This document shows, in pieces, positions 26,916-36,980 of a stretch of DNA of 58,598 nucleotides. The translations under genes were made by a program, and so were the position numbers. This DNA comes from Paraglaciecola sp. (lineage in GTDB: Bacteria; Pseudomonadota; Gammaproteobacteria; Enterobacterales; Alteromonadaceae), in the NCBI RefSeq assembly GCF_030730205.1, contig NZ_JANQVQ010000068.1, forward strand, positions 1 to 58,598. The letters run 5' to 3'. Position 1 is the first letter of the stretch. Each line of letters begins with the position of its first letter. The notes beneath the pieces were generated by a model. That model saw only the letters and a list, made by a program, of their open reading frames with translations. It was not told where the DNA came from and ran no database searches.

Positions 26916-28583
26916 TTATTTGCTGATTTTCTTGTATTTCAAACGGTGCGGTTCAACCACGTCTTTACCGTACGTCTCTTTCAACCACGCCGCATATTCG
27001 GTGTAATTACCTTCATAGAAGTTAATTTTGCCTTCGTCGCGGTAGTCCATTATATGGGTGGCGATACGATCTAAAAACCAACGATCGTGCGAGATAACCA
27101 TGGCACAGCCAGGAAATTCTAATATCGCGTTTTCCAACGCACGCAAGGTTTCAACGTCTAAGTCATTGGTAGGCTCATCCAGAAGCAATACGTTGCCACC
27201 GGCTTTTAGTAGCTTGGCTAAGTGAACACGGTTACGCTCACCACCGGATAAGTCTTTCACAAACTTTTGTTGGTCCACCCCTTTGAAGTTAAATCGGCCA
27301 CAGTAAGCACGGCTATTTAACTCAAAATTACCAATGCGGATAATATCGGAATCGTCTGATATTTCTTTATAAACGGTGTTGTTGCCGTCCATATGATCGC
27401 GGAACTGATCCACACTGGCGAGCTGCACAGTGCTACCCACATCGATAGTGCCTGCATCAGGTTTTTCAATGCCAGTGAGCATTCTAAATAGCGTTGATTT
27501 ACCCGCACCGTTAGGACCAATAATACCCACAATAGCGCCTTTGGGCATTTTGAAATTTAAGTCATCAATTAATAGTCTGTCGCCATAAGATTTTTTAAGA
27601 CCTGTGACTTCAAACACTTTTTCACCTAATCGCTCACCGGGTGGAATGAATAACTCGTTGGTTTCATTACGTTTTTGGTAATCGCCAGTGTTAAGCTCTT
27701 CAAAGCGCGCCATACGAGCCTTGCTTTTTGATTGACGACCTTTAGCATTAGAGCGTACCCACTCTAATTCGGTTTTGATTGATTTTTGACGGGCGCTTTC
27801 GGTTTTTTCTTCTTGCTGTAAACGGGCATCTTTTTGTTCTAACCAAGAAGAATAGTTACCTTCCCACGGAATACCTTGTCCACGGTCAAGTTCGAGTATC
27901 CATCCGGCTACATTATCTAAGAAATAACGGTCGTGAGTAATGGCTACCACAGTACCTTCGTAATCATGTAAGAAACGCTCCAACCAAGCTACGGATTCAG
28001 CATCCAAGTGGTTGGTGGGCTCGTCAAGTAGCAACATGTCGGGCTTTTCAAGTAACAAGCGGCACAAGGCAACACGGCGGCGTTCACCACCTGATAATTT
28101 GCTAACGTCTGCATCCCAAGGGGGTAAACGCAGGGCATCGGCGGCACGTTCTAAGGCATTTTCTAAGTTATGGCCATCTTTGGATTGAATGATCGCTTCT
28201 AATTCACCTTGTTCTTTGGCAAGGGCATCAAAGTCAGCATTTTCCTCGGCATAAGCGGCGTACACTTCGTCTATGCGTTTTAAGGCATGGGCTACATCAG
28301 CGACGGCTTCTTCAATGTTGCCACGTACCGTTTTTGTTTCGTCAAGCTTGGGCTCTTGCGGTAAGTAACCAATTTTTAAACCCGCTTGAGGATTCGCCTC
28401 GCCTTCAATGTCTTTATCGATGCCCGCCATGATGCGCAGCAGGGTAGATTTACCTGAACCGTTTAAACCCAAGACACCAATTTTGGCACCGTGGAAAAAG
28501 CTCAAAGAAATATTTTTAAGAATATGTTTGCCGGGTGGGACAACTTTACCCACACGGTGCATGCTATAGACGTATTGCGCCAT
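26916..28583 (-). CDS. ettA: Energy-dependent translational throttle protein EttA
   Basis: Starts at ATG 28583 (MAQYVYSMHRVGKVVPPGK), giving 555 residues, the exact usual length; an upstream start at 28625 adds 14 residues with no family match. It is an ABC-F ATPase with two nucleotide-binding domains: Walker A GLNGSGKS (39-46) with LSGGERRR, and GPNGAGKS with LSGGERNR. Between them lies the basic linker RSNAKGRQSKSKARMARFEE that reaches the ribosomal P-site tRNA. EttA binds the E site and gates the first peptide bond according to ATP/ADP ratio. It has no membrane domain and is cytoplasmic. Confidence 0.97.
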   Translation of the reverse strand: MAQYVYSMHRVGKVVPPGKHILKNISLSFFHGAKIGVLGLNGSGKSTLLRIMAGIDKDIEGEANPQAGLKIGYLPQEPKLDETKTVRGNIEEAVADVAHALKRIDEVYAAYAEENADFDALAKEQGELEAIIQSKDGHNLENALERAADALRLPPWDADVSKLSGGERRRVALCRLLLEKPDMLLLDEPTNHLDAESVAWLERFLHDYEGTVVAITHDRYFLDNVAGWILELDRGQGIPWEGNYSSWLEQKDARLQQEEKTESARQKSIKTELEWVRSNAKGRQSKSKARMARFEELNTGDYQKRNETNELFIPPGERLGEKVFEVTGLKKSYGDRLLIDDLNFKMPKGAIVGIIGPNGAGKSTLFRMLTGIEKPDAGTIDVGSTVQLASVDQFRDHMDGNNTVYKEISDDSDIIRIGNFELNSRAYCGRFNFKGVDQQKFVKDLSGGERNRVHLAKLLKAGGNVLLLDEPTNDLDVETLRALENAILEFPGCAMVISHDRWFLDRIATHIMDYRDEGKINFYEGNYTEYAAWLKETYGKDVVEPHRLKYKKISK

Positions 28584-28775
28584 GTTTAAAACAACTCCGT
28601 AGATTTTTCGCCATTGTATACTCAAATCACCTCAAATGACGAGTCATTACCATAGAAACAAAGGCAATTTGAGGAGCGCTAGTATAGGGCAAAATGCGTA
28701 TTTAAACACGGGGCGAGCGTCGTATTTATGGCAATGCTAAACACATAAAATCGTCAGGGGCGAAAGTAACGTGGA

Positions 28776-28802
28776 ATAAAAAAGGCGACTGATTGTCGCC
28801 TT
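28776..28802 (-). terminator. Rho-independent terminator of the first TonB receptor
   Basis: An 8-bp stem (arms 28782-28789 and 28795-28802, 5-base loop) followed by a T-run on the minus strand, 14 bases past the receptor's stop codon. Confidence 0.92.
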
Positions 28803-28815
28803 AATAGAGGAATAT

Positions 28816-31011
28816 TTAGAAGTTATAGGTAAATCGTGCACCAAACTCGCTGGCGTCATTACTCATCACCACTAAGATGTAGTCGCCTGTATTTAAACGA
28901 GCATTGTCATAGCGTTCGTCAAAAATGTTAGCTCCATACAATGACGCTTTCCAATCACCCTCTGCAGGGGTATATGAAATATCAACGTTGACTAATTCAC
29001 GGCTATCGATTTGCGTTAAACGGCCGGGGTCTGAACTTGGCTCACCGTACATTTTGTCGCGAAAAGAATAGTCTAAGCGCATATTTACGCTGGCACCGTT
29101 ACTGAGTTCAAACTCGTAAGAGGGGCTAATTGAGGCCGTGTATTTAGGTGAAAGCGGCGCAACGGGCTTAATACCGTCTTGTTCTTTCACATCCACGTCG
29201 ATATAGCCAACACTGGTATGCAGTTTGAAGTTGTCAGTGAAATACGCGGTGCTTTCAAATTCAATACCACGAGAGGTTTGTTCAACCACTAAGTTAGTCG
29301 TATTAAAACCGCCTTCTGAAGTCGTGCTGACTTGATAAGGTAAATCGTCAAACTCAGTGTTAAATACCGCAATACTCATGCTAAAAGATTCTGTTACGTT
29401 GCCCTTTAGACCCATTTCATAGTTTACCGCCGTGATGTTTTCAGAGGCGATAAAGCAAGCGGGATCACCAAATAAACAATAAGGACGGGCAGGGAATTGA
29501 CCAGACTGATAACCACTTTGTACGGTGCCGTAAACGTTTAATCCGTTTTCTAAGGTATAGTTAGCCGAAAGATCGTAACTCACTTCATTCCAATCATCTT
29601 TAGCCAACGTGGGGCCAATACCGACATTGGCACTGGCTTCTTTTTCATCTTGGGTATACCGCAAACCTGCTGATACTCGTAGGCTATCCGTTGCATCGTA
29701 TCCCACGTTGACAAATACCGCTTTGCTGGTGGTTTCTTGTCTCATATCCAATAAGTTGCCACCGGCATTGAAACTCGAATCCTCACCCTGTAAGTTGCTA
29801 CCTTCTTCGTTAAACCAATACAAACCAGAAACAAAGTCCACATCACCTACGTAACCATTGAGCTGAAATTCGATAGAGGTTTGATCAGCTTCACCCTGCT
29901 CAGGGTAATGATCAAGAGCATAGATAGTGCCGTCATCATCCAGACCTGCTTTGTACTCAGAGCTTCTGCTACTGACCACAACTTTTGACGCTAGCGTATC
30001 AGACCAATTCCAATCTGCCGTAAGTGATAAGCCACTGGCCTTGTTGCTCACGGTTGTAATGGCTTTGGTGCCGGTGGCGTTGTCGTAGGGATCTGCCGCC
30101 ACATCGGTATTACGTAAAGGTCCAGAGGGCAAAGGTGCGCCAAATCGAACACCTGTATAATAGGCCCCAGTGGGGACTTCATCTATTAATGTAGTGTAGG
30201 GCCTTAAGCCACCTTCACCATCATTGGCATCAGCGGTAAACACTAAACTAAAATCGCTGCTTGGCGCGTATTTGACCGACAGGCGACCATAGAGGTCTTT
30301 AGTTTCACCTACGTCATATTCGGCATCAGGTACATTGATGAATTCGCCTAATCCATCTCGCGCGTTGTAGCCTGCGTTCAGATTGAATGAGAAGTCATCA
30401 TTCATGGCACGATTTACAAATACATCGGCTTTCATGCGACCGCGCGTGCCAAGTTGGGTCACTACTTTTGCCACAGGCTTGGCATCGGGTTGTTTGGTGA
30501 TGATATTAATGGCACCACCGATAGAGTTACGACCGTAGAGTGTACCCTGTGGCCCACGTAACACCTCAATACGCTCGATATTGTTTAGGTTCCAGTTCTG
30601 TCCCACTTGACGTCCCAGATACACACCATCCACATAAACGCTTACGCCAGGATCGGTGGTAATCAAATGATCTTGTAAACCAATACCCCGAATAAAGGGG
30701 TTGGCTGAAGACGTGTGGCCAGCAGAAAAACCAGTGACGTTAAGATTAGGAACGAATTTACCTACGTCAGTTAGGTCGGTAATACCCTGAGCTGCCAATG
30801 CGTCGCCACTAAAGGCGCTAATAGCGATGGGGACTTCATAAATGACTTGTGCTCGCTTGGTTGCTGTAACGGTAATCGCTTCTATTGCGTTATCTGCTTC
30901 TTGATTTGGGGTTTCTTGCGCAAAAGCATTACCGTTGAGTGCCATAATTATACTGACACTGAGTAGGGTTTTGGTGGTTAAAGGTACTATGCTAGATGTG
31001 AGTTTGGTCAC
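28816..31011 (-). CDS. TonB-dependent outer-membrane receptor
   Basis: A 731-residue outer-membrane transporter. Residues 1-31 are a signal peptide ending NGNAFAQ. A TonB box-like EAITVTATKRAQ is next, then the plug domain (about 50-165) with IERIEVLRGPQGTLYGRNSI and GGAINIITKQP. The 22-strand barrel ends in the canonical C-terminal aromatic (GARFTYNF). The VTATKR...EVPIAISAFSG leader is that of a large receptor family in Alteromonadales and sphingomonads whose substrates are mostly unknown. No Fur box, transport or degradation genes lie beside it, so ligand (iron chelate, vitamin or oligosaccharide) is open. Confidence 0.93.
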   Translation of the reverse strand: MTKLTSSIVPLTTKTLLSVSIIMALNGNAFAQETPNQEADNAIEAITVTATKRAQVIYEVPIAISAFSGDALAAQGITDLTDVGKFVPNLNVTGFSAGHTSSANPFIRGIGLQDHLITTDPGVSVYVDGVYLGRQVGQNWNLNNIERIEVLRGPQGTLYGRNSIGGAINIITKQPDAKPVAKVVTQLGTRGRMKADVFVNRAMNDDFSFNLNAGYNARDGLGEFINVPDAEYDVGETKDLYGRLSVKYAPSSDFSLVFTADANDGEGGLRPYTTLIDEVPTGAYYTGVRFGAPLPSGPLRNTDVAADPYDNATGTKAITTVSNKASGLSLTADWNWSDTLASKVVVSSRSSEYKAGLDDDGTIYALDHYPEQGEADQTSIEFQLNGYVGDVDFVSGLYWFNEEGSNLQGEDSSFNAGGNLLDMRQETTSKAVFVNVGYDATDSLRVSAGLRYTQDEKEASANVGIGPTLAKDDWNEVSYDLSANYTLENGLNVYGTVQSGYQSGQFPARPYCLFGDPACFIASENITAVNYEMGLKGNVTESFSMSIAVFNTEFDDLPYQVSTTSEGGFNTTNLVVEQTSRGIEFESTAYFTDNFKLHTSVGYIDVDVKEQDGIKPVAPLSPKYTASISPSYEFELSNGASVNMRLDYSFRDKMYGEPSSDPGRLTQIDSRELVNVDISYTPAEGDWKASLYGANIFDERYDNARLNTGDYILVVMSNDASEFGARFTYNF

Positions 31012-31350
31012 AGTTTACTCTCCATGTTTATTTTTATAAGTGTTCGTGTATCGAGCCTTTGCAGGCCACGTTATTTTGCGAGCCTTGGGGCTCCTGTTGT
31101 TACAATGAGAGCGGTTTTTGCTCTGAAATAGTAGCGCGAGTCGCTTTTAAAAATCCACTAATTTTAAACACTTAGGGTGTAAAATTCACTAAATGTTGCG
31201 AGTGTCAGCTTTTATAAGGTTTCTTCAGAACCAATAAATCGGCTGAGTAGACTAATTCGTCTACCTTACGCGCTGCAAGCGAAGGGGGGATGGGGCAATG
31301 ACATTGGCAGGGTAAACAAATTTTTAGTTCAACATCAGGCTATGGCCATA
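31012..31350. other. Intergenic region upstream of the first TonB receptor
   Basis: About 340 bases between the receptor start and the FadL terminator. It contains several small inverted repeats: AGAGC/GCTCT around 31109-31125, and GTAGAC/GTCTAC near 31247-31264. No gene or clear Fur-type operator was seen. The receptor promoter and any regulator-binding site should be here. Confidence 0.35.
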
Positions 31351-31382
31351 AAAAAGCCCCGCAAGGTAAGACCTTGCGGGGC
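31350..31382 (-). terminator. Very strong rho-independent terminator of the FadL-like gene
   Basis: A perfect 12-bp GC-rich stem (31356-31367 with 31371-31382, AAG loop) followed on the minus strand by a T-run, 23 bases past the stop codon. It is the strongest hairpin in the window. Confidence 0.95.
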
Positions 31383-31405
31383 GTAGTAATGTTTAATGCT
31401 AACGA

Positions 31406-32686
31406 TTAAAACGACATATTGTACTGAGCACTTAGTAGAACAGCATTGCCTTCAGATTTAAACTGCCACTGACCGCCTAAATTGTCCATTTCGGTAAAGT
31501 GTTGTTTTTCACCCTTTAAATACGCAATGCCTACATCAATCGATGCGTCGTTAGCTAGCGCGTAGTTTGCACCAGTACTGAGCCATAAACGGTTCGTGTC
31601 GGGTATAGAGATAGACATGTGTTTATCAGCAGGGCTTTTGTCATAGGCGATACCCGCACGTAAGGTGACGTCTTTGTTTAGGCGATAGTCAGCACCAAGG
31701 GCATAACGCATGGCGTTTTTAAAGCCTTCTTCTTTGGCAAAAACTTGCGTACCGTTTGAATAAGCCTCAAGCGATTCAAAGCTGCTCCACTGCGTCCATA
31801 ACACACTGTAGTGAAGCGCTAATTCTTCATTTAGTTGGTGTGAACCTGAGAATTCAGCGCTTGCTGGTAGTTCAATATCAACTGTACCTGGAATACTGCT
31901 TCCAGCTAAACCACCGATGACGCTGGGCAATTCATTTGAATAGTTCCCCTCGAAGGTGATATCGGTTGCTGCGCGGTAGTGCAATCCTAAGCGATGGCCA
32001 GGAGCAAGCTCATAGGCAAAGCCAATGTTCCAGCCATAACCATAATCATCACCTTCTAGATTTACCGCTTCGTCACTGGTTGATACACCTAAGGTCGAAC
32101 CATAAGCCGATTGCAAATAAGCAGGCAACCCGGCTCCGGCATGACGAGTAATCTGAGCATCAGCATATACGTAGCTCACGCCAGCGGCGACAGTGAATTG
32201 TTCAGTAACTTTATAAGAAAGTGCTGCATTTAAATTTACCGTGGTAATTTCTGTTTTACCGGCGAGCTGGCCAGCCGCGTAGTCATTTTCAAATTCAGTG
32301 GCCAAACCAAAATTAGAAAACAAACCCAAGCCAAAGGCGAATTGGTTATCAATGGGCATCACAAAATAAGCCGCAGGCACAAGTGCAGAAGGGGCAATGC
32401 TGTCATCGTTCATGGCGCTTGGCGTTGAATAAGCGGGGGCGCTTTCGCCTGTTAAGCTGACATCTGGAATAACGTAAGTGGCGGCAATAGAAACTTGCTT
32501 TGTGCTAAATTGCGACATCAAAGCAGGATTGCGAGCGATGACTGATGCATTTTCAGCAATGGCTGCTTCACCTGCAAATGCGCGACCAAGACCAGAGGCA
32601 CTGTGTTCTGCTAATTGGAATGCGGCAGAATATGACTGCGTAGCAAAGGCCGATAAAGCCACTGCGATTAAAGAATAACGAAACAT
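31406..32686 (-). CDS. FadL/OmpP1/TodX family outer-membrane transporter
   Basis: A 426-residue outer-membrane protein with a signal peptide (MFRYSLIAVALSAFATQSYSA) and the FadL hallmark start of the mature chain AAFQLAEHSASGLGRAFAGE, continuing with ENASVIARNPALMSQF; this N-terminal hatch plugs the barrel. The remaining sequence alternates as a 14-strand barrel and ends in aromatic ...QYNMSF. FadL proteins let long-chain fatty acids or other hydrophobic compounds cross the outer membrane by lateral diffusion. It is a single gene; no fad genes are near. The upstream region has no recognisable FadR or PsrA site. Confidence 0.93.
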   Translation of the reverse strand: MFRYSLIAVALSAFATQSYSAAFQLAEHSASGLGRAFAGEAAIAENASVIARNPALMSQFSTKQVSIAATYVIPDVSLTGESAPAYSTPSAMNDDSIAPSALVPAAYFVMPIDNQFAFGLGLFSNFGLATEFENDYAAGQLAGKTEITTVNLNAALSYKVTEQFTVAAGVSYVYADAQITRHAGAGLPAYLQSAYGSTLGVSTSDEAVNLEGDDYGYGWNIGFAYELAPGHRLGLHYRAATDITFEGNYSNELPSVIGGLAGSSIPGTVDIELPASAEFSGSHQLNEELALHYSVLWTQWSSFESLEAYSNGTQVFAKEEGFKNAMRYALGADYRLNKDVTLRAGIAYDKSPADKHMSISIPDTNRLWLSTGANYALANDASIDVGIAYLKGEKQHFTEMDNLGGQWQFKSEGNAVLLSAQYNMSF

Positions 32687-32931
32687 TAACTCACTCTCTT
32701 ACTGATTTTAGTTGAATATGGGGATGAAAAAATAGCGCGGCATCCTACCGAAAATTAAAATTATTAGTAGTGTTTTTATGCTGTTTTTACGCTAATTTTA
32801 CGTAACAAAGCATGTTTTATGCGATTTTCTTAAGCAAGGTCGACAAGCGAACAGTGAATTTTTACTGATGTGTCAGAAGGCGTGTTCAGCATTACGCATA
32901 TTTTTTACATAAATTGATTGAGGAGTAATTA

Positions 32932-33462
32932 ATGGAGCAAGGTTTATTAGAAAAAACCGGAAAAACGCTGCAGCAATGGAAAACCATATTAGCTGCTCAG
33001 CCTGTTAGCAAACACGGTGAGATAATGGCTTTTTTAAAAGGTGAGTGCGGTTTAACTCACGGCTATGCAAATTTTATTGCCCTTAAATTTAGAGGTGCCG
33101 ATGCCGCCAGTACGAATGCTGATGAATTAATTGCTCAGCAATACCAAGGCAAAGAAACGTTGATGCCTATTTATCAAAAATTGCATCAATACATCAGTCA
33201 ACTTGCCGATGATGTTGATGTTTCAGCTAAAAAGTCGGCGGTGTCTTTTAGGCGCAAACGCCAGTTCGCGCTTGTTCAGCCAAGCACCAAAACACGGATC
33301 GACTTAGGGCTTAAATTTAATGATAGAGCGATATCTGGGCGCTTAGAAGGTTCAGGTCCGTTTGGTACAATGTGCAGCCACCGAGTTCAGCTCACCGACA
33401 TCACGCAAGTTGACTCAGAGTTATTTGCCCTAATTAAAGCGGCCTATGTTGAAGCCGGATAA
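32932..33462 (+). CDS. DUF4287/DUF5655 domain protein
   Basis: A 176-residue soluble protein with a strong GAGGAG ribosome-binding site. The first ~75 residues (LEKTGKTLQQWKTILAAQPVSKHGEI...GLTHGYANFIALKFRG) match the DUF4287 pattern, where a small helical domain carries a TGKTLxxW and HGxANxIA core. The second half (PIYQKLHQYISQLADDVDVSAKKSAVSFRRKRQFALVQ) fits DUF5655, a domain often attached to it and to nucleic-acid-related proteins. Function is unknown. It lies 131 bases before the exonuclease III gene on the same strand, but any link to DNA repair is speculative. Confidence 0.82.
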   Translation: MEQGLLEKTGKTLQQWKTILAAQPVSKHGEIMAFLKGECGLTHGYANFIALKFRGADAASTNADELIAQQYQGKETLMPIYQKLHQYISQLADDVDVSAKKSAVSFRRKRQFALVQPSTKTRIDLGLKFNDRAISGRLEGSGPFGTMCSHRVQLTDITQVDSELFALIKAAYVEAG

Positions 33463-33593
33463 GGTCTCCCTTGGTATTTATCACCCCACAAAAATGCATG
33501 TCGATAGTGTGAGTTTGAGCTAATCAACTTGGTTTTAATTTTCTTGCCGCTACAATGCCTGCCTAAATTATGATGAGCTGGTTGGAGATTTGA

Positions 33594-34358
33594 ATGAAGT
33601 TGGTTTCGTGGAACGTAAATGGTATTAGAGCCGCAATGAACAAGGAGTTTGCTGAGTCTTTTGCCAACATGAATTGCGATGTGTTGTGTTTACAGGAAAC
33701 AAAAGCGCAAGACGAGCAGGTACAAGTGGCACTTGCCGAAATCGATGGGTATCAAATATTCACTAATTCTGCGGTAAAAAAAGGTTACTCTGGCACCAGT
33801 ATTATTACCCGCGTGGCACCTTTGAGTGTCACTATGGATATGGGCATTGAAGAGCACGACCAAGAGGGCCGAGTTCTGTGTGCCGAGTTCAGTGATTTTT
33901 ACTTGGTCACGGTGTACACCCCTAATTCAGGCAGTGAGTTAAAACGTTTGGCATATCGCCAACAATGGGACGCAGATTTTTTAAGCTATTTGCAAGCGCT
34001 AGAGAGTCAAAAGCCGGTGGTAGTATGCGGTGATTTAAACGTAGCGCATAAAGCCATTGATTTAGCGCGGCCCAAAGCCAATTACAATAAAAGTGCGGGT
34101 TTTACTCAACAAGAAATCGATGGGTTAGATAATCTGGTGAAGGCTGGATTTATCGATAGCTTCCGCCACGTCTACCCTGAGCAACAAAAATTCAGTTGGT
34201 GGAGTTACCGTGCGGGTGCCCGCGAGAAAAACGTTGGGTGGCGCATAGACTACTTTCTTACCTCATCCAGTTTGGCCAATAAAATTCAAGATGCAGAAAT
34301 CTATAACGATGTTTTTGGATCGGATCATTGTCCGGTTGTTTTGCATCTAGCAGATTAA
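33594..34358 (+). CDS. xthA: Exodeoxyribonuclease III (AP endonuclease)
   Basis: A 254-residue member of the exonuclease III/APE1 family, which cuts DNA 5' of abasic sites and degrades 3' ends during base excision repair. All active-site motifs are visible: SWNVNGIRAA (Asn metal ligand), LQETKA (catalytic Glu), GDLNVAH (Asp and Asn), GWRIDYFL and the final SDHCPVVL (Asp-His pair). The compact length and RAAMNKEF start place it nearer the ExoA branch than the E. coli XthA branch, so the gene name is approximate. It is a short, probably single, transcription unit. Confidence 0.93.
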   Translation: MKLVSWNVNGIRAAMNKEFAESFANMNCDVLCLQETKAQDEQVQVALAEIDGYQIFTNSAVKKGYSGTSIITRVAPLSVTMDMGIEEHDQEGRVLCAEFSDFYLVTVYTPNSGSELKRLAYRQQWDADFLSYLQALESQKPVVVCGDLNVAHKAIDLARPKANYNKSAGFTQQEIDGLDNLVKAGFIDSFRHVYPEQQKFSWWSYRAGAREKNVGWRIDYFLTSSSLANKIQDAEIYNDVFGSDHCPVVLHLAD

Positions 34359-34438
34359 ATTTAGCCAAATAGTGGGGATGCATCTTGGTAAGGGCTAGCG
34401 TAGTATTTAGGTTTAGTCCCCGATAAGAGCGCCCTATA

Positions 34439-35746
34439 ATGATAAAAAAAGCCTCCTTGGCAATGCTTTACTGTTGCTTTACTTGCTGTATTGCGCACGC
34501 ACAATCCAGTGTAGAAAAACAATTAGTTGAGTCGGTAAACCAGCAGCTTAGTCAATCGCAAGCGCTATTAATCGAAGCGGTTAATATTAATAGCGGTACA
34601 CAAAATTTTGCCGGGGTTAAACAGGTTGGCATGCTGTTTAAACAGCAATATGATGCCCTAGGCTTTACCACTGAATGGCTTGACGGTAGCGAGTTTGAGC
34701 GCGCCGGACACTTAGTGGCTACCTACGAATCGGCGACGCATCCTTCAGCAGCCAAAATAATGTTAATAGGGCATTTGGATACGGTCTTTGCCAAGGACGA
34801 TAGCTTTCAGCAAGCCACCATTATCAATCAAAATACGATTGCTGGCCCCGGTATTACCGACATGAAAGGCGGTAATGTCATTATGTTGGCTGCGTTACAA
34901 GTTTTGCAACAACATGGCTTGCTGTCAGCGATGAATATTAAAGTGGTCTTAACCGGTGATGAAGAAGCCAGTGGCCAGCCTTTGGCTCAATCTAAACAGG
35001 CATTAATTGACGCGGGAATATGGGCTGATATTGCGCTGGGGTTTGAAGATGCTGACGGTGATATTAATACTGCTGTTACCGCGAGAAGAGGTTCGGTAGC
35101 TTGGACCTTAACGACAACAGGCCAAGCAGCACACTCGTCACAAATTTTTACCGAAAAGGTTGGTTTTGGTGCCAATTTTGAATTAGCTAGAATTCTGAAT
35201 GCTTTTCGTGAACAGTTGTCAGACATTCCCTTACTGAGTTTTAATCCTGGCGTGATGGCAGGGGGAACCCGCCTTAAAGAAACGGCTGCCTCTACATTTG
35301 AAAGCTTTGGCAAAAGTAATGTGGTTGCCCAAACTGCTATGGTCAAAGGGGGATTGCGCGCCGTTTCTCCAAACCAATTAACTGAAACAAAAGAAAAAAT
35401 GCAAGCCATTGTGGCAGAGCATTTACCCCAAACTGATGCCAGCTTGGTATTCGATGATGGTTATCCTCCGATGCAGCAAACCCAAGGCAATGTGGATTTG
35501 TTAGAGATGTACAGTCAGGTAAGCACTGATCTTGGTTTTGCAAAAGTGACTGCGGTTAATCCGCGCAATGCTGGCGCTGCCGATATTTCTTTTGTGTCTG
35601 ATCATGTCACCATGGCCATTGATGGTTTGGGTTTAATGGGCACCGGTGGTCACACAAAAGATGAAACGGCCGATATGACAAGCTTTGCACAGAATATTCA
35701 AAAGACCACTGTGCTGTTATATCGTTTAAGTACACAACAACAATAA
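34439..35746 (+). CDS. Secreted M20 family zinc peptidase (CPG2-like)
   Basis: A 435-residue exported peptidase with a signal peptide (MIKKASLAMLYCCFTCCIAHAQ). The two-zinc site is intact: GHLDTVF (His and Asp), TDMKGG (bridging Asp), GDEEASG (catalytic Glu and Glu ligand), the GFEDADGD region and a C-terminal GGHTKDE histidine. This is the glutamate carboxypeptidase/aminoacylase layout, with the dimerisation domain starting near TARRGSVAWTLTTTGQAAHS. It should remove C-terminal amino acids from folate-like or peptide substrates in the periplasm. The Gfo/Idh/MocA gene starts 13 bases after its stop, so an operon is likely. Confidence 0.93.
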   Translation: MIKKASLAMLYCCFTCCIAHAQSSVEKQLVESVNQQLSQSQALLIEAVNINSGTQNFAGVKQVGMLFKQQYDALGFTTEWLDGSEFERAGHLVATYESATHPSAAKIMLIGHLDTVFAKDDSFQQATIINQNTIAGPGITDMKGGNVIMLAALQVLQQHGLLSAMNIKVVLTGDEEASGQPLAQSKQALIDAGIWADIALGFEDADGDINTAVTARRGSVAWTLTTTGQAAHSSQIFTEKVGFGANFELARILNAFREQLSDIPLLSFNPGVMAGGTRLKETAASTFESFGKSNVVAQTAMVKGGLRAVSPNQLTETKEKMQAIVAEHLPQTDASLVFDDGYPPMQQTQGNVDLLEMYSQVSTDLGFAKVTAVNPRNAGAADISFVSDHVTMAIDGLGLMGTGGHTKDETADMTSFAQNIQKTTVLLYRLSTQQQ

Positions 35747-35759
35747 CTAAGGCACCTCA

Positions 35760-36755
35760 ATGACACGTATTAAATGGGGCATCATTGGCCCCGGTAGTAT
35801 CGCTACTACCTTTGCTACTGCACTTGAGCAATCGAAACAAGGACAGCTCTATGGCATTGCTAGCCGCTCAGCTGAGCGCGCAACCGCCTTTTCTCAACGT
35901 TTTGCGGTTTCTAAAATTTACCATCAATACAGTGACTTAATTACTGATCCTGAGGTCGATATACTCTACATCGCCACACCTCATAGTCATCATTATCAGA
36001 TTGCCAAAGCCTGTCTTGAAGCCGGTAAACATATACTGTTAGAAAAACCGCTAACGATAAATGCAAGCCAAACTCAGGTTTTAATTGAGTTGTCACAGTC
36101 CAAAGGCCTCGTATTTCAAGAGGCCTTGTGGAGCCGTTTTATGCCTTGTTTTGCCAAAGTAAAAGACTGGCTGAAAGCAGGTAAAATTGGGGCCTTACAA
36201 TATATTCAATCCGATATCGGTTTTGCCTTTGCTGACAAACCCCAACATCGATTAAATGACCCGCTATTAGCTGGTGGTGCTCTGTTAGATCTTGGCGTCT
36301 ATAGCATCAGTATTAGTCAGTTTTTATTAGAACAAACCCCTATTCAAGTGCAAGCCACCAGTCAACTTGCGGCCAACGGGATCGATAAAACCACCCAAGT
36401 TAATATGCGTTTTGCTCAAGGTCAGTTGTCACAATTTAGCTGCTCAATTACGGCAAAATGCACTAACACCATGACCCTTGTGGGAGAGCAAGGCCGAATT
36501 CATTTACCTGAGCACTTTTGGGTAGGACAAGAAGCGCAATTATTTCAAGACGGTGAATTAGTTGAGTGTGCGCGCTTCACTCACCCTGTTAACGGCTTTG
36601 AATATCAGATTGAAGCGGCCATGCAGTGCATCTTTCAGGGTAAGGTATGCAGTGACTTGATGCCTCACGCCGACAGTTTAGATGTTATGCGCGTGATGGA
36701 TGAAGTACGTAAACAAATTAATTTACGCTACCACGACGATATTGAAAATATATAA
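35760..36755 (+). CDS. Gfo/Idh/MocA family NAD(P)-dependent oxidoreductase
   Basis: A 331-residue cytoplasmic dehydrogenase. The N-terminal Rossmann fold carries IGPGSIATTFATAL, and the conserved active-site lysine lies in LLEKPLTIN. The substrate domain begins near QEALWSRFMPCF and contains GGALLDLGVYSIS, as in trans-1,2-dihydrobenzene-1,2-diol dehydrogenase-like enzymes. It probably oxidises a sugar or cyclitol; no sugar catabolic genes adjoin. It follows the M20 peptidase gene by 13 bases. The 225 bases downstream hold only a weak AGGC/GCCT hairpin. Confidence 0.9.
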   Translation: MTRIKWGIIGPGSIATTFATALEQSKQGQLYGIASRSAERATAFSQRFAVSKIYHQYSDLITDPEVDILYIATPHSHHYQIAKACLEAGKHILLEKPLTINASQTQVLIELSQSKGLVFQEALWSRFMPCFAKVKDWLKAGKIGALQYIQSDIGFAFADKPQHRLNDPLLAGGALLDLGVYSISISQFLLEQTPIQVQATSQLAANGIDKTTQVNMRFAQGQLSQFSCSITAKCTNTMTLVGEQGRIHLPEHFWVGQEAQLFQDGELVECARFTHPVNGFEYQIEAAMQCIFQGKVCSDLMPHADSLDVMRVMDEVRKQINLRYHDDIENI

Positions 36756-36980
36756 AAAAAGGCGCCAATAAGCCTATTTAGTCAGCGAATTTCCTCTTAA
36801 TAACAAACGCTTAATTGATTATGCCGTTTGTGGCCTAACTATTGAATAAGAGCCTAATTATTCAATAGTGAGCGCTATTTCTGCGTAATCTGCACTCCTA
36901 AAGTGCGGATATCTGCTGTTTTACCAAAGCTTGGTTTGTTCTGGTGCATACCATCTCCCGCTTGGTTTTTGAGAGGTTAT

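Noticed and set aside
34434-34440. TATAAT overlapping the ATG of the M20 peptidase gene
   Set aside because: A -10 sequence at the start codon would need a leaderless or downstream start; no -35 partner was seen, and the signal peptide supports the given start.
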